DNA of 64,000 nucleotides from Conoideocrella luteorostrata (Eukaryota; Ascomycota; Sordariomycetes; Hypocreales; Clavicipitaceae): positions 1 through 64,000 of the forward strand of contig JASWJB010000027.1 of the NCBI GenBank assembly GCA_032433595.1, given 5' to 3'. Of this stretch, positions 34,215 to 45,360 are shown piece by piece. The notes below the pieces were generated by a model. The model was not told where the DNA came from. It saw only the letters and a program-made list of their open reading frames with translations, and did not search any database. The translations under genes and the position numbers were made by a program. Within the stretch, counting starts at the first letter, position 1, and each line of letters opens with the position of its first letter.

Positions 34215-35781
34215 TTAGTGGTCCAGAAAAGCTTCAATCTCGTCCCGGAGTTCGGCGAGATGCTTGCCAAGACTTTCCTCTTTCGTCTTGACGGCTCTGT
34301 AGGAGACATCCACAACGTCTGAGAACATGGACTTGCCGTTTACACACTCGTCGATACTGCCGGCTTTGGGGGCATTCCCCTTCGTGAGGGCAGGATCCAA
34401 GGCAGCAGTTGCGGTGCGCAGACGAGCAAGAAACTCCTCAGCCAGCTGTATGGTCAAGGACATCTGGAGTGACGGGGACGGGTCCACGGGGAATGAACCA
34501 ACTTGAACTTCGGGGAGTCTCCAGAACCGGAATGCCGCTTCTGCGTCGGCCTGGAGCAGCTCCATGCGAACTAGACTGAATACCTTTTGATACATGTCGA
34601 GTAGACGCACGTAGGTCGAGAGCACGAACATTGAGTTCCCGGGATCAGAGTTATCCATGCGCGTGGCCATGGAGCCCCAGTCACTGGAAAGACGATCCAA
34701 CACGTCGGCTACTCTTCGAGTTAGCTGAAACATCTCGTCGATGGGAAACCCTTGGTTGGGAAAACCATCGTCGGCTGGCCGCACAAGCGCCTGGATATTG
34801 CATGCCGGCGATGCCGGTTGGGGCAAGACAGACGCAAGGTCAAGGAGACGAGAGTTGATCTCTGATAGTTGCGCCATCCAGTGAATTGGGGGAGGGGGCT
34901 CCTTTGATGCTGGTGCGTGGGCAACGTGGCGCAAGGCGATCTGTCTAGGTCGATTTCGAAGCCGCGATCTTCGGCGCTTATCAGTGATATTCTGGCCTTG
35001 GACAGTCCCCGCGAGGCTGGTTGCAGGAAGTATAGGTGGATAAGGATTGTTGCTTGTAGATTGTATGACAGCTTGCGGTGCTGGATGGAACTTGTGGGTA
35101 GGCTGGTTCAAGTGTTGTTCCCACTGATCTGGAAACGATGTGACTGATGGAAACCCGTCGATAGCTCCTGTAGCAGAAACTTGTGGCAGGGGCGGTGGTA
35201 CAGGTGGCGAGAAGAAGCCGAGTTGTTCGAATTGCGTGAAGTCGAAGTCTGTTGGTTCCAATGATGTTTCAACTACGCTGAGACGTTGTTCGTCTGCTCT
35301 GGTGACTTCTGCTTGTTGAAGGATCGGGAGACCTGTAGTAGTGATGATAGCCGTAGTTAGAATCCCCATTTCACAAGTGGCGCCAACACACAACATCGAG
35401 TTCCCCCAAGAAGCAAGAAGCAAGAAGCAACATACCTTGTTCTTCAAGAACTAAGCTTAATTCACTGGCAGTCCTTCGCCTCTTTGGTGAGCGCTTACCA
35501 ACTAATGGCTTACCTCCAGCTACCGGATTCTGCAGACGAGACGGATGCGGAGGCTTTTGTTGTGGTTGGGCTTGGTGTGTCTGTTGTTGAGGAAGTTGAT
35601 ACTGCTGGGCTTGCTGCTGCTGGTGCTTCTTATACCGAAGAGAAGGGCTGGATTTGCACTCTGTCTGGAGTCGGATGCAACGCTCACAGGCCTCGTCGCC
35701 GACACGCTTACAGCTCAGCTTCTGGGAGTGACAACGGTCGCAGGCTTTTCTGATAGTACTATCGGCCATGGTAAGAGCCAT
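34215..35781 (-). CDS. Zn2Cys6 (Gal4-type) transcription regulator
   Basis: Two exons, 35436-35781 and 34215-35332, join in phase across a 103-nt intron to give 487 residues (483 from the second Met). The N-terminus carries a complete binuclear zinc cluster, CDRCHSQKLSCKR...CERCIRLQTEC, spaced CX2CX6CX7CX2CX6C. A Gln-rich stretch and a basic KRSPKRRRT segment follow and could act as a nuclear signal. The rest has no fungal_trans middle-homology domain that I can recognise. It contains QLTRRVADVLDRLSSDW and MFVLSTYVRLLDMYQKVFSL, a helical arrangement seen in AflR-like C6 regulators. The protein is nuclear and binds CGG half-sites by family rule; its targets are unknown. There is no biosynthetic cluster beside it. 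Either in-frame Met (35781 or 35769) could start translation. Confidence 0.93.
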
Positions 35782-37672
35782 GGCTTCGGGGAACGGGAGA
35801 GGTTAGTGAGAGACATGTGGAAGGGTTTAAGAGGACGATGCCGAAATGTGAGAGACACCTGATCCATGCGCTGCTTCAGCCAAATTTCCTTCATCATTCT
35901 TGTCTTGGTCTGAGACAAACATTCGACCAGATAATTGGTTACCGACGGAGAGGTTTCGATAGATGCAGACGGCCGCGTGCCTGATCCCGGCCGTCCTCGT
36001 TCCCCCCTGTGTTGGTGATCCGAAAGGCGGAATCGCGACCGCGACTTGATGACGGAGCTTGTGAAGTCTGTGAAACGGGGCTTGGGCCCGAGAATCTGGT
36101 TGCGATGAGACAGAGTGACGAGATGTTGCCTGTTCCCGAGAAGACGGCAATGGAGCGTGGAGAGCAAAGTCTGGCCATTCATGCAGACCACTCGCTTATC
36201 CAGTCCCTCGGTTCCCAATGAGAGGAATCCTCGTACATCCGGTTATACAAGCTATCAGTCCCGAATGTCTCTACTACAAGTGTACCGACCCAACGGCTCG
36301 GTGTCTCAGTGTGTCCCGAACGACGGGTATAGGCAAAAGAAACAAGATGCTGTTTTTAGGAGAGCGGCTACACTCGCGATCTGAACAGTGGTCGGCAGAG
36401 CAGTGAGGCGTTTGGGTAACGTCACTCAAAGCCGCGTCCCCCTCCCCCCTTCTCCCCATAGTATCAGGTGGGAGATTGGACTGCTTGGGACTACACACAT
36501 TTCACGTTGGCATTTTCGAACTTGGAGATAACTGAACTTGAACTTGGGCTGGTTCGTCGCTAGTCGCTCTGCACAACTCTGGCTGCCGCTATTCTGAGAC
36601 CTTCCGACGTTGCGAGCGGATGAAAACAGGCATCGCCGAACGGTTGCTCGTATTATACCTGGGACTTGCTGTTCGGTAATGGGGTCAATGTGTGGATTTC
36701 CGCATGCGTGAACTGTTGGTTTTGTGCGACGCTGTGCCATGCAGCACAATCCTCCAACCATTGCGACCTCGCGACCTCGTTCTCCTTGTGTTGTAAAATT
36801 GAAAGGGCCGGTAAGAGACCATATATAGTATGTGGGGAAAAGAAGGCCCTATCGGCTATCATTGGAGAGAGCAGCAAGCGGTACGTACATTCGAACTCAT
36901 TGGACATTAATAGGACATGTGGAGGAGGACCTGGGACGGGAAATCGAGTCTTATCAAGGAGCATAACTACTAGTTACTCTGTACACCGATCCTAGCAGAG
37001 CAGAGCATGGCAGTGCTGCAGGGAAAACCCAAATCGAGTTCACTGCCGGCCGGCTACTGGCGAGAAAACGAAACGACGATGAAGTTTCCACACATAACCG
37101 CAAACGAAAAGACTGGGGCTTCCTGTTGCCGAAAAATCCCCATGGTCTTTTCATCGAGTGCAAAGCCCGGGCTTCTTGCCCCGACCGAACGACATTTGTG
37201 AATCTCGCGCTGTGACTCCATGTGCCGAGCAAGCGAGCGGGCTTGAGCGATCCGTCGAAAGAGCGCGCCATGCAAACACGATAAGCAGCAGGTCGGATCC
37301 AGAGAGGGCGGTGAAGATGTCAGCAGCCGACATCATGTGTAACAGCGGCTGCATGGGGAAGCAAGTGGGCGACATCCGAACCTAAAATCGGTTGCTTCGT
37401 GATACTGCGTATACCTAGTTAGTGGTCGTCGACTGGAAACTGAACAATCCAAGACATGGATGACCCTGTCCATCACGTTCCAATACTACCTTTCGACTTT
37501 GTTGTACGCATGTTCCATGTTCCTGCTGGCTTTGATGGCACGTCGGTCGAGTGGCCCTGGAAGCATAGCCGGCCATGGCCATGTCTTTCAGAGTAATTCC
37601 AGGATTAGACCGAGAGAGTCGTTCTGATTGAACCTCCCTCCCCCCGGTGGAAGGGGGGGGGGTCATGATTGC
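35782..37672. other. Intergenic region
   Basis: Upstream region of the Zn2Cys6 gene and downstream region of the 556-residue protein gene. Frames such as 35715-36218 (-) are extensions into leader sequence without motifs. A C/G hairpin-like stretch (CCTCCCCCCGG...AAGGGGGGGGGG) sits near 37634-37662. Confidence 0.5.
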
Positions 37673-39343
37673 TCACAAGCCCCTCAAAATATCGGGTGTC
37701 CAGTAGTGTCTCCTGTCGATGTCGATTTGCTCCCTTGTGCGACAGCCAGGGTTCCAATAATCCTCGCTGTTGCCCATTGGCCACATGACTGTGAAAAGAA
37801 ATTCGTCAACAGCGCATGGCTGCGGCTTTCTCCAACCGGACCAGTCGAGCCTCTCTTTCAGCTCTGCAAACAGTTTCCGAGAACCTCTCAGCCTATCCGC
37901 TGGTGTTGGACCATCTGTCCTGTGGCGGCCCGAATCCTTGCGCTCAACTGCGTCTGCGTCTGCGTCTACGTCTGCGTCTACGTCTACTTCTGCGTCTCCG
38001 TCTCCGTCCATAATGGATAGGGCAGCAAAGAGTGTACCGCAGATATCCGATACGACACTTTGCATCGCGGTATGAATAAGGTGGTCCTGCGGGCTCCAAG
38101 ATTCTCGGTCGAGATACGTCGGCAATAGATAGTGTTGCTTACAGGCTCTCAACGCTTCTGTGGTCTGATTATGCCCCGAGCTTTCCTGTATAGTTATATC
38201 TCCCGGCTGTGCTGGTGCATTTATGTACGCCTGCGTCGCTATCTCCAGCTCTTTCGCCACTACTTCAAACGGTTGATTTGGCGCAGCCAGCAATGCCAAC
38301 CGTTTTGCGTATCTTGTGACAATCATATCCGCCACCGCCTGCCATTGTACTGTGAATCTCCTTGGTTTCTTTGCAACCTCCTCCAGGTACATTTTGATAT
38401 CTTTCAGCTCGTCAGGGCTGGCAGCAGCAAGGCGTAGGAGGTCCGGTCGCGCTGGATCGGTGCTCGAAATGTTGATTGGGAAGAAATACCCGGATACCAT
38501 AGACGAGAAGTCCACCCTGGCTCTGTCACCACCTATTCCTTCGTATCTTTCGGAAACAGCCCGAGCCCACTGAAATAGATTCATGTTGGCAACAAATGAC
38601 GGGTCGCCGCGGAGCGCCGTACGAGTCGCCATGACAAGGTCCAATCCTTTGTCAAAGTCGCAGTAGATCACTTCGAAGCCAATCTCCATTCGCATGAGGC
38701 CGTCATATCCCCACTCCGTAAGTATTCCGCATATACTCTCGGCTCTCGCATACTCGTTCCTGAGGGGATCCCCCTTCCCCAATGTCTTATTTTCACGAAG
38801 AACGAGGTCTTGAGTGTCCAATGTTCCCATATTCGTTTTCCCCGCGCTCATCCCGTCAACGTAGAGCAGGTTTAAGCCACGCTTTGCTCTATAGGTTTGT
38901 AGGTATCCCCTGTAGTAAGTGGCATTGCTATCAGACTTACTAGCAACTGAAAACATCGGGTGTTGTCCTGGAGGGTTTGCATCTTTGATAGCGTTTCGGG
39001 TCGGGCTCTCCATGTTGAAGGCAAATGCGTGGGCATGTTCAACTTCGAATGCCATCCACTCTGCGCCAGATGGACGATTCGCAGCTTGCGCCCCGTGATA
39101 TAGTAGAGTACCCCTGGGTACTATCACCGGAAAGAAGCTCAGCCCATTGTGGTTCATGGCAGATCCCCATTGTCTCGTAGCAGAATGTATTACGTTGAAG
39201 ATATGATGACCATTTCGTTCCGCGGTTTCGTGATCGGGTTTTACGTGTGTTCTCGCATCAACAAACACATTGTCAAGACTGGAGTAAGCTAAAATCCAGA
39301 TGACAATACCAGCAAGTGCGAATGATGCTGAGGTTCGAGTCAT
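37673..39343 (-). CDS. Secreted or membrane-anchored protein of unknown function, possible ADP-ribosyltransferase-like fold
   Basis: Uninterrupted frame of 556 residues. The N-terminal hydrophobic segment (residues ~8-24, FALAGIVIWILAYSSL) is a signal peptide or anchor, so the protein enters the secretory route. NxS/T sequons (for example NATYY, NKT, NISS, NQTT) support this. A striking block reads VPRGTLLYHGAQ (residues 76-86) and then EWMAFEVEHAHAFAF (95-109). A Y-H-G strand followed by a hydrophobic strand with AxxxA recalls the first two motifs of the ART/PARP superfamily. I did not find a certain third motif, so this is only a suggestion. Near the C-terminus an acidic repeat (DGDGDAEVDVDADVDADADA) interrupts otherwise ordinary sequence. 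The family seems to be a conserved ascomycete hypothetical protein; no reaction can be assigned. Confidence 0.85.
   Translation of the reverse strand: MTRTSASFALAGIVIWILAYSSLDNVFVDARTHVKPDHETAERNGHHIFNVIHSATRQWGSAMNHNGLSFFPVIVPRGTLLYHGAQAANRPSGAEWMAFEVEHAHAFAFNMESPTRNAIKDANPPGQHPMFSVASKSDSNATYYRGYLQTYRAKRGLNLLYVDGMSAGKTNMGTLDTQDLVLRENKTLGKGDPLRNEYARAESICGILTEWGYDGLMRMEIGFEVIYCDFDKGLDLVMATRTALRGDPSFVANMNLFQWARAVSERYEGIGGDRARVDFSSMVSGYFFPINISSTDPARPDLLRLAAASPDELKDIKMYLEEVAKKPRRFTVQWQAVADMIVTRYAKRLALLAAPNQPFEVVAKELEIATQAYINAPAQPGDITIQESSGHNQTTEALRACKQHYLLPTYLDRESWSPQDHLIHTAMQSVVSDICGTLFAALSIMDGDGDAEVDVDADVDADADAVERKDSGRHRTDGPTPADRLRGSRKLFAELKERLDWSGWRKPQPCAVDEFLFTVMWPMGNSEDYWNPGCRTREQIDIDRRHYWTPDILRGL
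37952..38012. repeat. In-frame GTCTGC/GTCTAC hexamer repeat inside the 556-residue protein gene
   Basis: Near-tandem 6-bp units (GCGTCT / ACGTCT, read on the plus strand) encode the Asp-Val-Asp-Ala acidic tract on the minus strand. Six-base periodicity keeps the frame, so repeat-length change would lengthen or shorten the tract without a frameshift. Confidence 0.85.
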
Positions 39344-41844
39344 GATTGGAAATTACCCATCCACCGCAAGCACTTGACGTAGAAGTGTAGCATTTTGTAT
39401 TCTCTCGCAACCCGAGTGAGAACGAGAGGAATGGGAGGGAGGCTGGAGAGCAAAGATACCGAGGTAGCGTCAGCATCTGATCGCAAATGACTCATTGAAG
39501 TGGGGGAACTGGTGAAACGGGAGACGAACCCGATGTGATGTACTCCGTAACGTGTTTGAAGTTAGTGCAAGCACAGGGCTGCCAGTGCACCTATTTTCGT
39601 TTACTATTCTAAGATCTACCTGCTTTTCTATGTCCATGGAATAATAGCATGTGCACTTTAGGAGACGTATTGAATGACGGAACTGCTGCAAAAGTGGGAG
39701 CTTCGTCAACTGGCAAATTATCGTGCTATCACAATCCTGCGATGACGCGGGGTCTTCAAAATGTCGGCCTATCGAAGACGAACAGTAACAAACCCGCGGT
39801 TGTTTAGACTTGGGCAGACCACTGACATTAATTTCTTTGATGCCCGGAACCTATTTTCGTCATCCGCACTTTCGACCACACCAGGGTCCTTCGCCTCAGT
39901 TATATGGCCATTGCCATTGCAAATGCTCAGAATTCTCATGGCCCTGACTGCGAATTGGCCTGCCTCTGAAGTTCATTAAATGAGCGATTAGCCCAGCACC
40001 AGACATATTCGGAAGCTACGCGACGTACTGCATTCTGATATCAGTGGAGGCTTGTGTGAGCTTTTGTTTACACGAACTAGCCAGCCAGTACGAACGCAGA
40101 TTGTTAGGCTGACGAAATCCTACCTCGAATACTTTTCTTTTCAAGTGTACGTTTATCGCGACACAGACTTTCTCAAGTTCAAAGCCCGCCCGTTCCGACT
40201 ATATCATAAATTGCGGCGCGCGGACCTCTCTTCGTACATGCAGCTCTTAGGTCTGACTTAGTGCTGATCACGAACTGCCGCCATGACATGTGAATACACC
40301 GGTCTGGGGCTGTGCAAAATGACAATGTTTCTAAACCACTGTCAATGAGGAGCGACATTTAATTCGTCGGAAATGGCGGTACAATAAGTTTCTTTTCCGG
40401 CCCTCGGGATTTCGCAAGGAGGTGAGGTTACAAAAACTTTTGGAGAGTCCAGGATGGTGGGTCAGGTGATCGTGTCTGGACGGGCTTGATCAGCACTGAT
40501 GAGAACATGCTCCTGCAGAGCATCCAGATACATAACTCTAGAGTGTCTCTAGAACGACCAAACAGATGATCGACGTCAAGGTTGTTGCTAAGTCATTTCC
40601 TCGTTGGACAACCCTGTAAGTCAGCTCAACTAACGGTGCGGGACACCTGCTGTCTGTCTCTTTGCAACAGACCAGTTTTAAAGATACGAACGATAACGTC
40701 TTCGACACTAATAAGCTAACTCTAAGCATTTTATTATATTTTAAACTCTAACTGTAATTTTTAGGGATTTGAGCTCACTTTAAACAGATGAGAAGTGTTT
40801 TCTCTTAACTCTTAGAGAATTACTATTTTGTCGTCGTCCCTTATGTTGCCCGCGCAAGCCCAACGCTGTAGGGTAAGACGATAGCGTCCGCCGTGGAAAG
40901 AGAGCCGTTGAGAAAACTGTGTTACTCTTTCCTGCTATAGACTGTTAAACTTGTGCTTCTGCTCCTATGAGGGCGTATTGATACAGTTCATTCAATGAGA
41001 AACAAGACTTCGCTGCGTATTCGTACTCGATTGAGAGTGTCCTTTCATAAAAGGATGTTGGATATGTCAGTCGAGTGCGTTGTTGGGAGCGTCCGGTACT
41101 GGGATGGTGTGGACAGGACATTCTAGAAACCGTCAGGCTTCAGCGCGGGTTCCTTTCCTCCGTAATTGGTGGGTCAATAGCGAAATCGTCGCATTGTTTT
41201 CCCCAGACAACGACACTTGACTGTCGATCGGATCCCCGTAATCCCGTTCGAGGTAGATAACGGTCTGCAAACCCCATTGCTCATCAATAAAGACGTGTCA
41301 GCGACGAGGTTCTGTCAAGAGAAAAGCCCACCGCGGTACTTGGGGTATATAACCACACGCATTGTAGCTCTCGGTGCTGCCAGGGCTGTCTTGGTTCAGT
41401 TGTTTGTCCGTGACGACGGTCATGACGAATGGCAATGAGCGAGATCCTCATGGGTTGGGTGGGAACTTTGTCTTCGCTTCCTCGATTTTGGCCCTATTGC
41501 AATGTGCTGATTGTGTCTATCTTCGGCTTCTTCCGTCTATACTATGGGGGTTCGCAGTACATCTCACAAATAGCCCGTACCTCGATCGACTGGTGAAATG
41601 CTTCGCGAGTTGGACTGGAACTGGGCCCCACAATGCGTATGCGTGGGTGACACGCAACCCACTCACAAGCCCATCATCATCCCACCATCCCACCATCCCA
41701 GGTGCCAACTTTACCCACCACCCGCCCGACGCCTAATCTCGTTACCGTCTTGACGTTGCGGAGTAGTCAAGCCCACATCTGTTTCTAGCCCCAGGTTTTA
41801 ACCCTTCCAGAAGCAGACGTTGTTTGAGCTACTCCGTAGTCAGG
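39344..41844. other. Intergenic region with an A/T-rich patch
   Basis: No gene is supported. The sequence at about 40670-40860 is A/T-rich (ATTTTATTATATTTTAAAC) and carries many stop codons. It could be a small mutated repeat relic. A TACTCCGTA motif lies at 39540 and another directly precedes the next start codon (41830-41838). Confidence 0.5.
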
Positions 41845-43011
41845 ATGGCGATGAATCCAGAACGCATCCGCATGCTGGAACAAACAGCCGACCAGCCCCT
41901 CGAGCCGCTTCCACCGCCTCCCGACATCAAATCCATTCGCATCACCGGTGCGAACCTCCTCGCTTTCCAAGAGGATGACAAAAACTGGAACAGACCGCGC
42001 CGCCATACAAGTATTGAGGCAGAGGCGGTGGTCCCCCCCCGAAAACGATCATATGATACATTCATTGAGAAGATGGCGAAACATCGCCGGCTCGACAAAC
42101 AACCACGACGAGGGGGAAAGCCTCCCAAGTTTCCATCGCGTACGTGTCAGCCACGAAGCGCGACGACTTGCCCACTAACATCGTGTATTGCAAAAGCTCC
42201 ACCAGCCAATCATCATACTGCCCATCTCGCCAATCTCCTCCGAACGAGACCTTTGCATCTCATATTGGAACCTACTGCGACCAAAAAGGGAGCCCCGTCA
42301 GCCGTTACGTATAAACACCATGTCACAAATGCGGGGCTTGTCTTGACCGAAAGCATATGGAAGCTCTCTAATCTGTCGGTATTGCGCCTCCCGACCTTGG
42401 CAGAGGCGGAGAGCGGGTTCCCTCCTCTTCAGCGCCCTTTGACCCGTGTTGCGCGTGGCGAGCTGCTGGAAGACGTCTAGTCCACCCTTTCAGCTGTGCA
42501 AAAGTACGAAACAACACGTCAGTTGCGCAAGTTCATCAGCCAGATGCAAAGGACAGCTCAACCTGGTGGGGCGTCGCACCTTGGGTCCGTTCGTTCAGGA
42601 GAGTTCTCTCTTCTGTTGGACAAGCACCAGGAAAGCACATATTGGGCGGTACGGCCACGACCGAGCCATGAGACCTTTGTGGCTTTCCTAGTCTCGTCCT
42701 TCTATTCTACAGTCCCAAGCCCGGTCGCGGCGGCATTAGCTCACCAGTTGACTACAAGTGCTGCTGCGGTTCTTTCTCATGGCAATATTTGTCCCAAAAA
42801 TATCATAATCAATCAAGGCAAGATTGTCCATGTCACTGGCTGGGACTGTGCAGGCTGGTATCCGGCCTGGTGGGACTACGTCAAGTTCTTCGAGGCGCGA
42901 ACCAGCGACAAGAATTTTGATTGGTACGAGTATGCGAGTGAGATATTCATCCAGGAATTTCCGGTTGAATTGGCCGCATACCAAGGAGTAGTGAGATGTC
43001 AGATGGCGTGA
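41845..43011 (+). pseudogene. Aminoglycoside phosphotransferase (APH/choline kinase)-like gene, interrupted by a stop codon
   Basis: The frame opens at ATG 41845 (MAMNPERIRMLEQ...) and probably has a 57-nt intron (42140-42196, branch ACTAAC). It runs to a TAG at 42478-42480 after RGELLEDV, then continues in the same frame to 43011 with STLSAVQKYETTRQLRKF. In the APH family a Trp commonly sits where the TAG falls. The later part has the family's recognisable end: LSHGNICPKNIIIN, then HVTGWDCAGWYPAWWDYVK. The catalytic HGD is HGN and the metal-binding IDW is TGW. The gene therefore looks both truncated and catalytically dead. The N-terminal 100 residues are not family-like and I do not recognise them; they may be a separate small gene. 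A G-to-A change would explain the nonsense codon. Confidence 0.6.
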
Positions 43012-43279
43012 TACCTTGTCAGACTCGATTCATAAGTCCAATTGACTGCATTGATTATATAACGATTTGGGTGGTGTAGCAATTCGGCATTCTACCGCAA
43101 GAGGGTCCAGGGACGTCGTATGTTGGAACGATCGGATCTGTTACTTTGGCAAACTGGTCCCATCTCGTGAGTCGCGTTGTCACTAGAGATTGGTTCTAGC
43201 CATGTGTAGATATTTGTTATTTTAAAACACTTGTAGTTTACATATCTTAAGTCTCCGCCGTGAGCCTATCGCCTGTCCT

Positions 43280-44177
43280 CTACTTTTCGAATCTCTTGGA
43301 GACAGTGCCCCAGTTAATGACCTCCCAGATAGCGCTAAAGTATTCGGCCTTGCGGTTCTGGTACTGCAGGTAGTACGCGTGCTCCCAGGCGTCAATGCCG
43401 AGGAGAGGCTCCAGGTTACCAGTAACAGGATCCTGGTTAGCACGGGTAACAAGCCCCAGAGTGCCCGAGGTCTTGTCCTTGACGAGCCAGGCCCAGCCGG
43501 AGCCCTGGATGCCGGCAAGGGCAGTATTAGTCTGCTTCTTCAGGTTGTCGAATGATCCGAAGTCTTCGTTGATAGCGGTCTGTGCAATCATCGTATGTCA
43601 GCGGCGCGCCGAGGAAAAAATTTCAATTGAGGCAAATTCCTTCAACGTACCAGAAGCTTGCCCTCGGGCTCACCACCGCCGCCTTTGCCATTGGGCGCAA
43701 GGTTCTCCCAGAAAAGAGAGTGGTTGACGTGGCCACCGCCGTGGAAATTGAGAAGAGGAGCCTGGGCAGCTGCAGCCTTGGTGTCATTCTTGGCCTTAGC
43801 GTCGCCCAGAGCCTCCACGGCGGCATTGAAGCTGTTCACGTATGTCTGGTGGTGCTTGGAGTGATGGAGCTCCATGATCTGGCCGGAGATGTGAGGCTCG
43901 AGAGCAGCATAGTCGTCTAGTCGGTGTTGCAATCAAGAAATTGTCAGCAACCAAAGCTCTTCTCGGGGGTAGTTCTCTCCAAAAAAACGCGCGCATTCCG
44001 CGATATGCAGCTAACCGGAGAGGAATTGGCTTTGAGAAGGTGGGCAATCTTACAGGGAAGATCGGGCAGAGTAGCCTTGCCGCGAACGAAGCTGGTGCTG
44101 GCCAAGGAAGCCATGGGCTTGGCGGCGCGGAGGCCGGCGCGGACGACGGGCGTTGTGCGAAGAAGAGCGGAAGACAT
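43280..44177 (-). CDS. SOD2: Mitochondrial manganese superoxide dismutase
   Basis: Three exons, 44054-44177, 43651-43916 and 43280-43579, join in phase to give 229 residues. The enzyme dismutates superoxide to oxygen and hydrogen peroxide in the mitochondrial matrix. The first ~35 residues ([20 protein letters not shown]...SFVRGKA) are basic and hydroxylated, a clear targeting sequence. The mature protein starts near [17 protein letters not shown], which is restored by the first splice. The four metal ligands are visible: His59 in [15 protein letters not shown], His107 in [14 protein letters not shown], and Asp plus His in [17 protein letters not shown] with EPEG and GSGWAWLV support the Mn/Fe family and mitochondrial subtype. 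The gene is divergent from PSF3. A 5' UTR intron is possible, since GGTAAGCC at 44322 (minus strand) could pair with an acceptor near 44190. Confidence 0.97.
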
Positions 44178-45360
44178 GATAGCTGTTGATCTGCCACAGA
44201 GACGAGATGAGCTTTTCGCTTGCGATGGGGGGTATCTTGGGCGTATAAGTGGAAGGACTGAGAGGAGGACTGGTAAGGTTAAATGGAAGTCGGGTGTAGT
44301 AATTTGAATTAATGGCTTACCAATTGGAGCGGAACGGATGGGGATGGGACGGAAGAGAATGGTGGATGATGTCAAAAGTTGGGGATAAATGGAGCTTCGG
44401 ATAGCCGAGCTTTAAGCTCTCAATGGTGAACGTGGGATTCCTGCGACGGGCACAGGCTGATCGTCAGCTTGTCGTCACTGCGGGTGATATGGGTGGCTTG
44501 TTGCTTGTGGCTTGCGGCTTGCGGCTTGCAACGTTTGAGTTGGTAGGCTGTGGCTTGGTCTTGGTAGGTTCTTACATTTCTCGCGAATATTGTATGTATT
44601 CAAGAACCGATGTAACTATTGAGAATAATGGAAACATACTGAAGAGAATTTTCCTCTTTCTACCGCATTCTGCACTCTCCCCTTCGCTGTACTAGTACTG
44701 GACCAGTCCTCTCCCGCCTGCAAGCCAGCCCAGCTCCAGCAGCATCCTCACAAAGACCATAAGAATTCTCCGCCAAATAGCCATCCCATCCCCTTGGCAA
44801 GCGCTCAATTCGCCACAAGATTTTCCAATTATTAATTGGCGGACCGAAACCTAAATTTTAAACGTCTCGGTGTTTTGAAGCGACGCCGAAGCGCGAGCCT
44901 CCTCCGGTTATTTTATATTCGCAGCGAAAGATCCGATCGGACGCGAGCGCTGTTCCGAGACGCTCACCCCTCCCCGTTTTTCTAACGCAGTATTGAGCTC
45001 AACGAACTCGACAAGATAGATTTGCTGCTGTTTATCAAGGCTATGTAGAATTCGAAGCGTGGTTCAAAGTTGCGCAACCCACTGTGATTTTCCAATTTAA
45101 CCTTTGATGCTGCTGTTGGGCTTTATAAGTGTCCTTCACGACCAGACGACGCGGGCTAAGAAGCAGCACAACAGAATGACGACACCGCTGCTCCCCCCCA
45201 TCTTAGTAATCACATGCTATTCTTTCGCTGCACCCCAGCGCGTTTTGGAGGGCAAGTCGCGGTGCCTTCAATCATCCATTCTGGGCTGGCGCAAACACAC
45301 TCCGTTGTAAATGACTACCAGATATAATCCGCGACAAGCCATACACATCCGGCAGCCAAC
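44178..45360. other. Divergent promoter region SOD2 / PSF3
   Basis: Separates divergently transcribed SOD2 and PSF3. A CCCCT core (stress-response-element type) occurs in CACCCCTCCCC near 44966-44976; its use is unproven. A short G/C-rich tandem (GCTTGTGGCTTGCGGCTTGCG) is present near 44510-44527. No gene is seen. Confidence 0.5.

Noticed and set aside
42197..42340. Alternative frame HQPIIILPISP resembling the start of a Cdc73 C-terminal domain
   Set aside because: The resemblance is limited to one hydrophobic block, and the frame ends within about 50 codons without the rest of that domain.
42474..42497. A 19-nt GT...AG interval spanning the in-frame stop of the phosphotransferase relic
   Set aside because: Far below the minimum length of a spliceosomal intron, and its removal would shift the frame.
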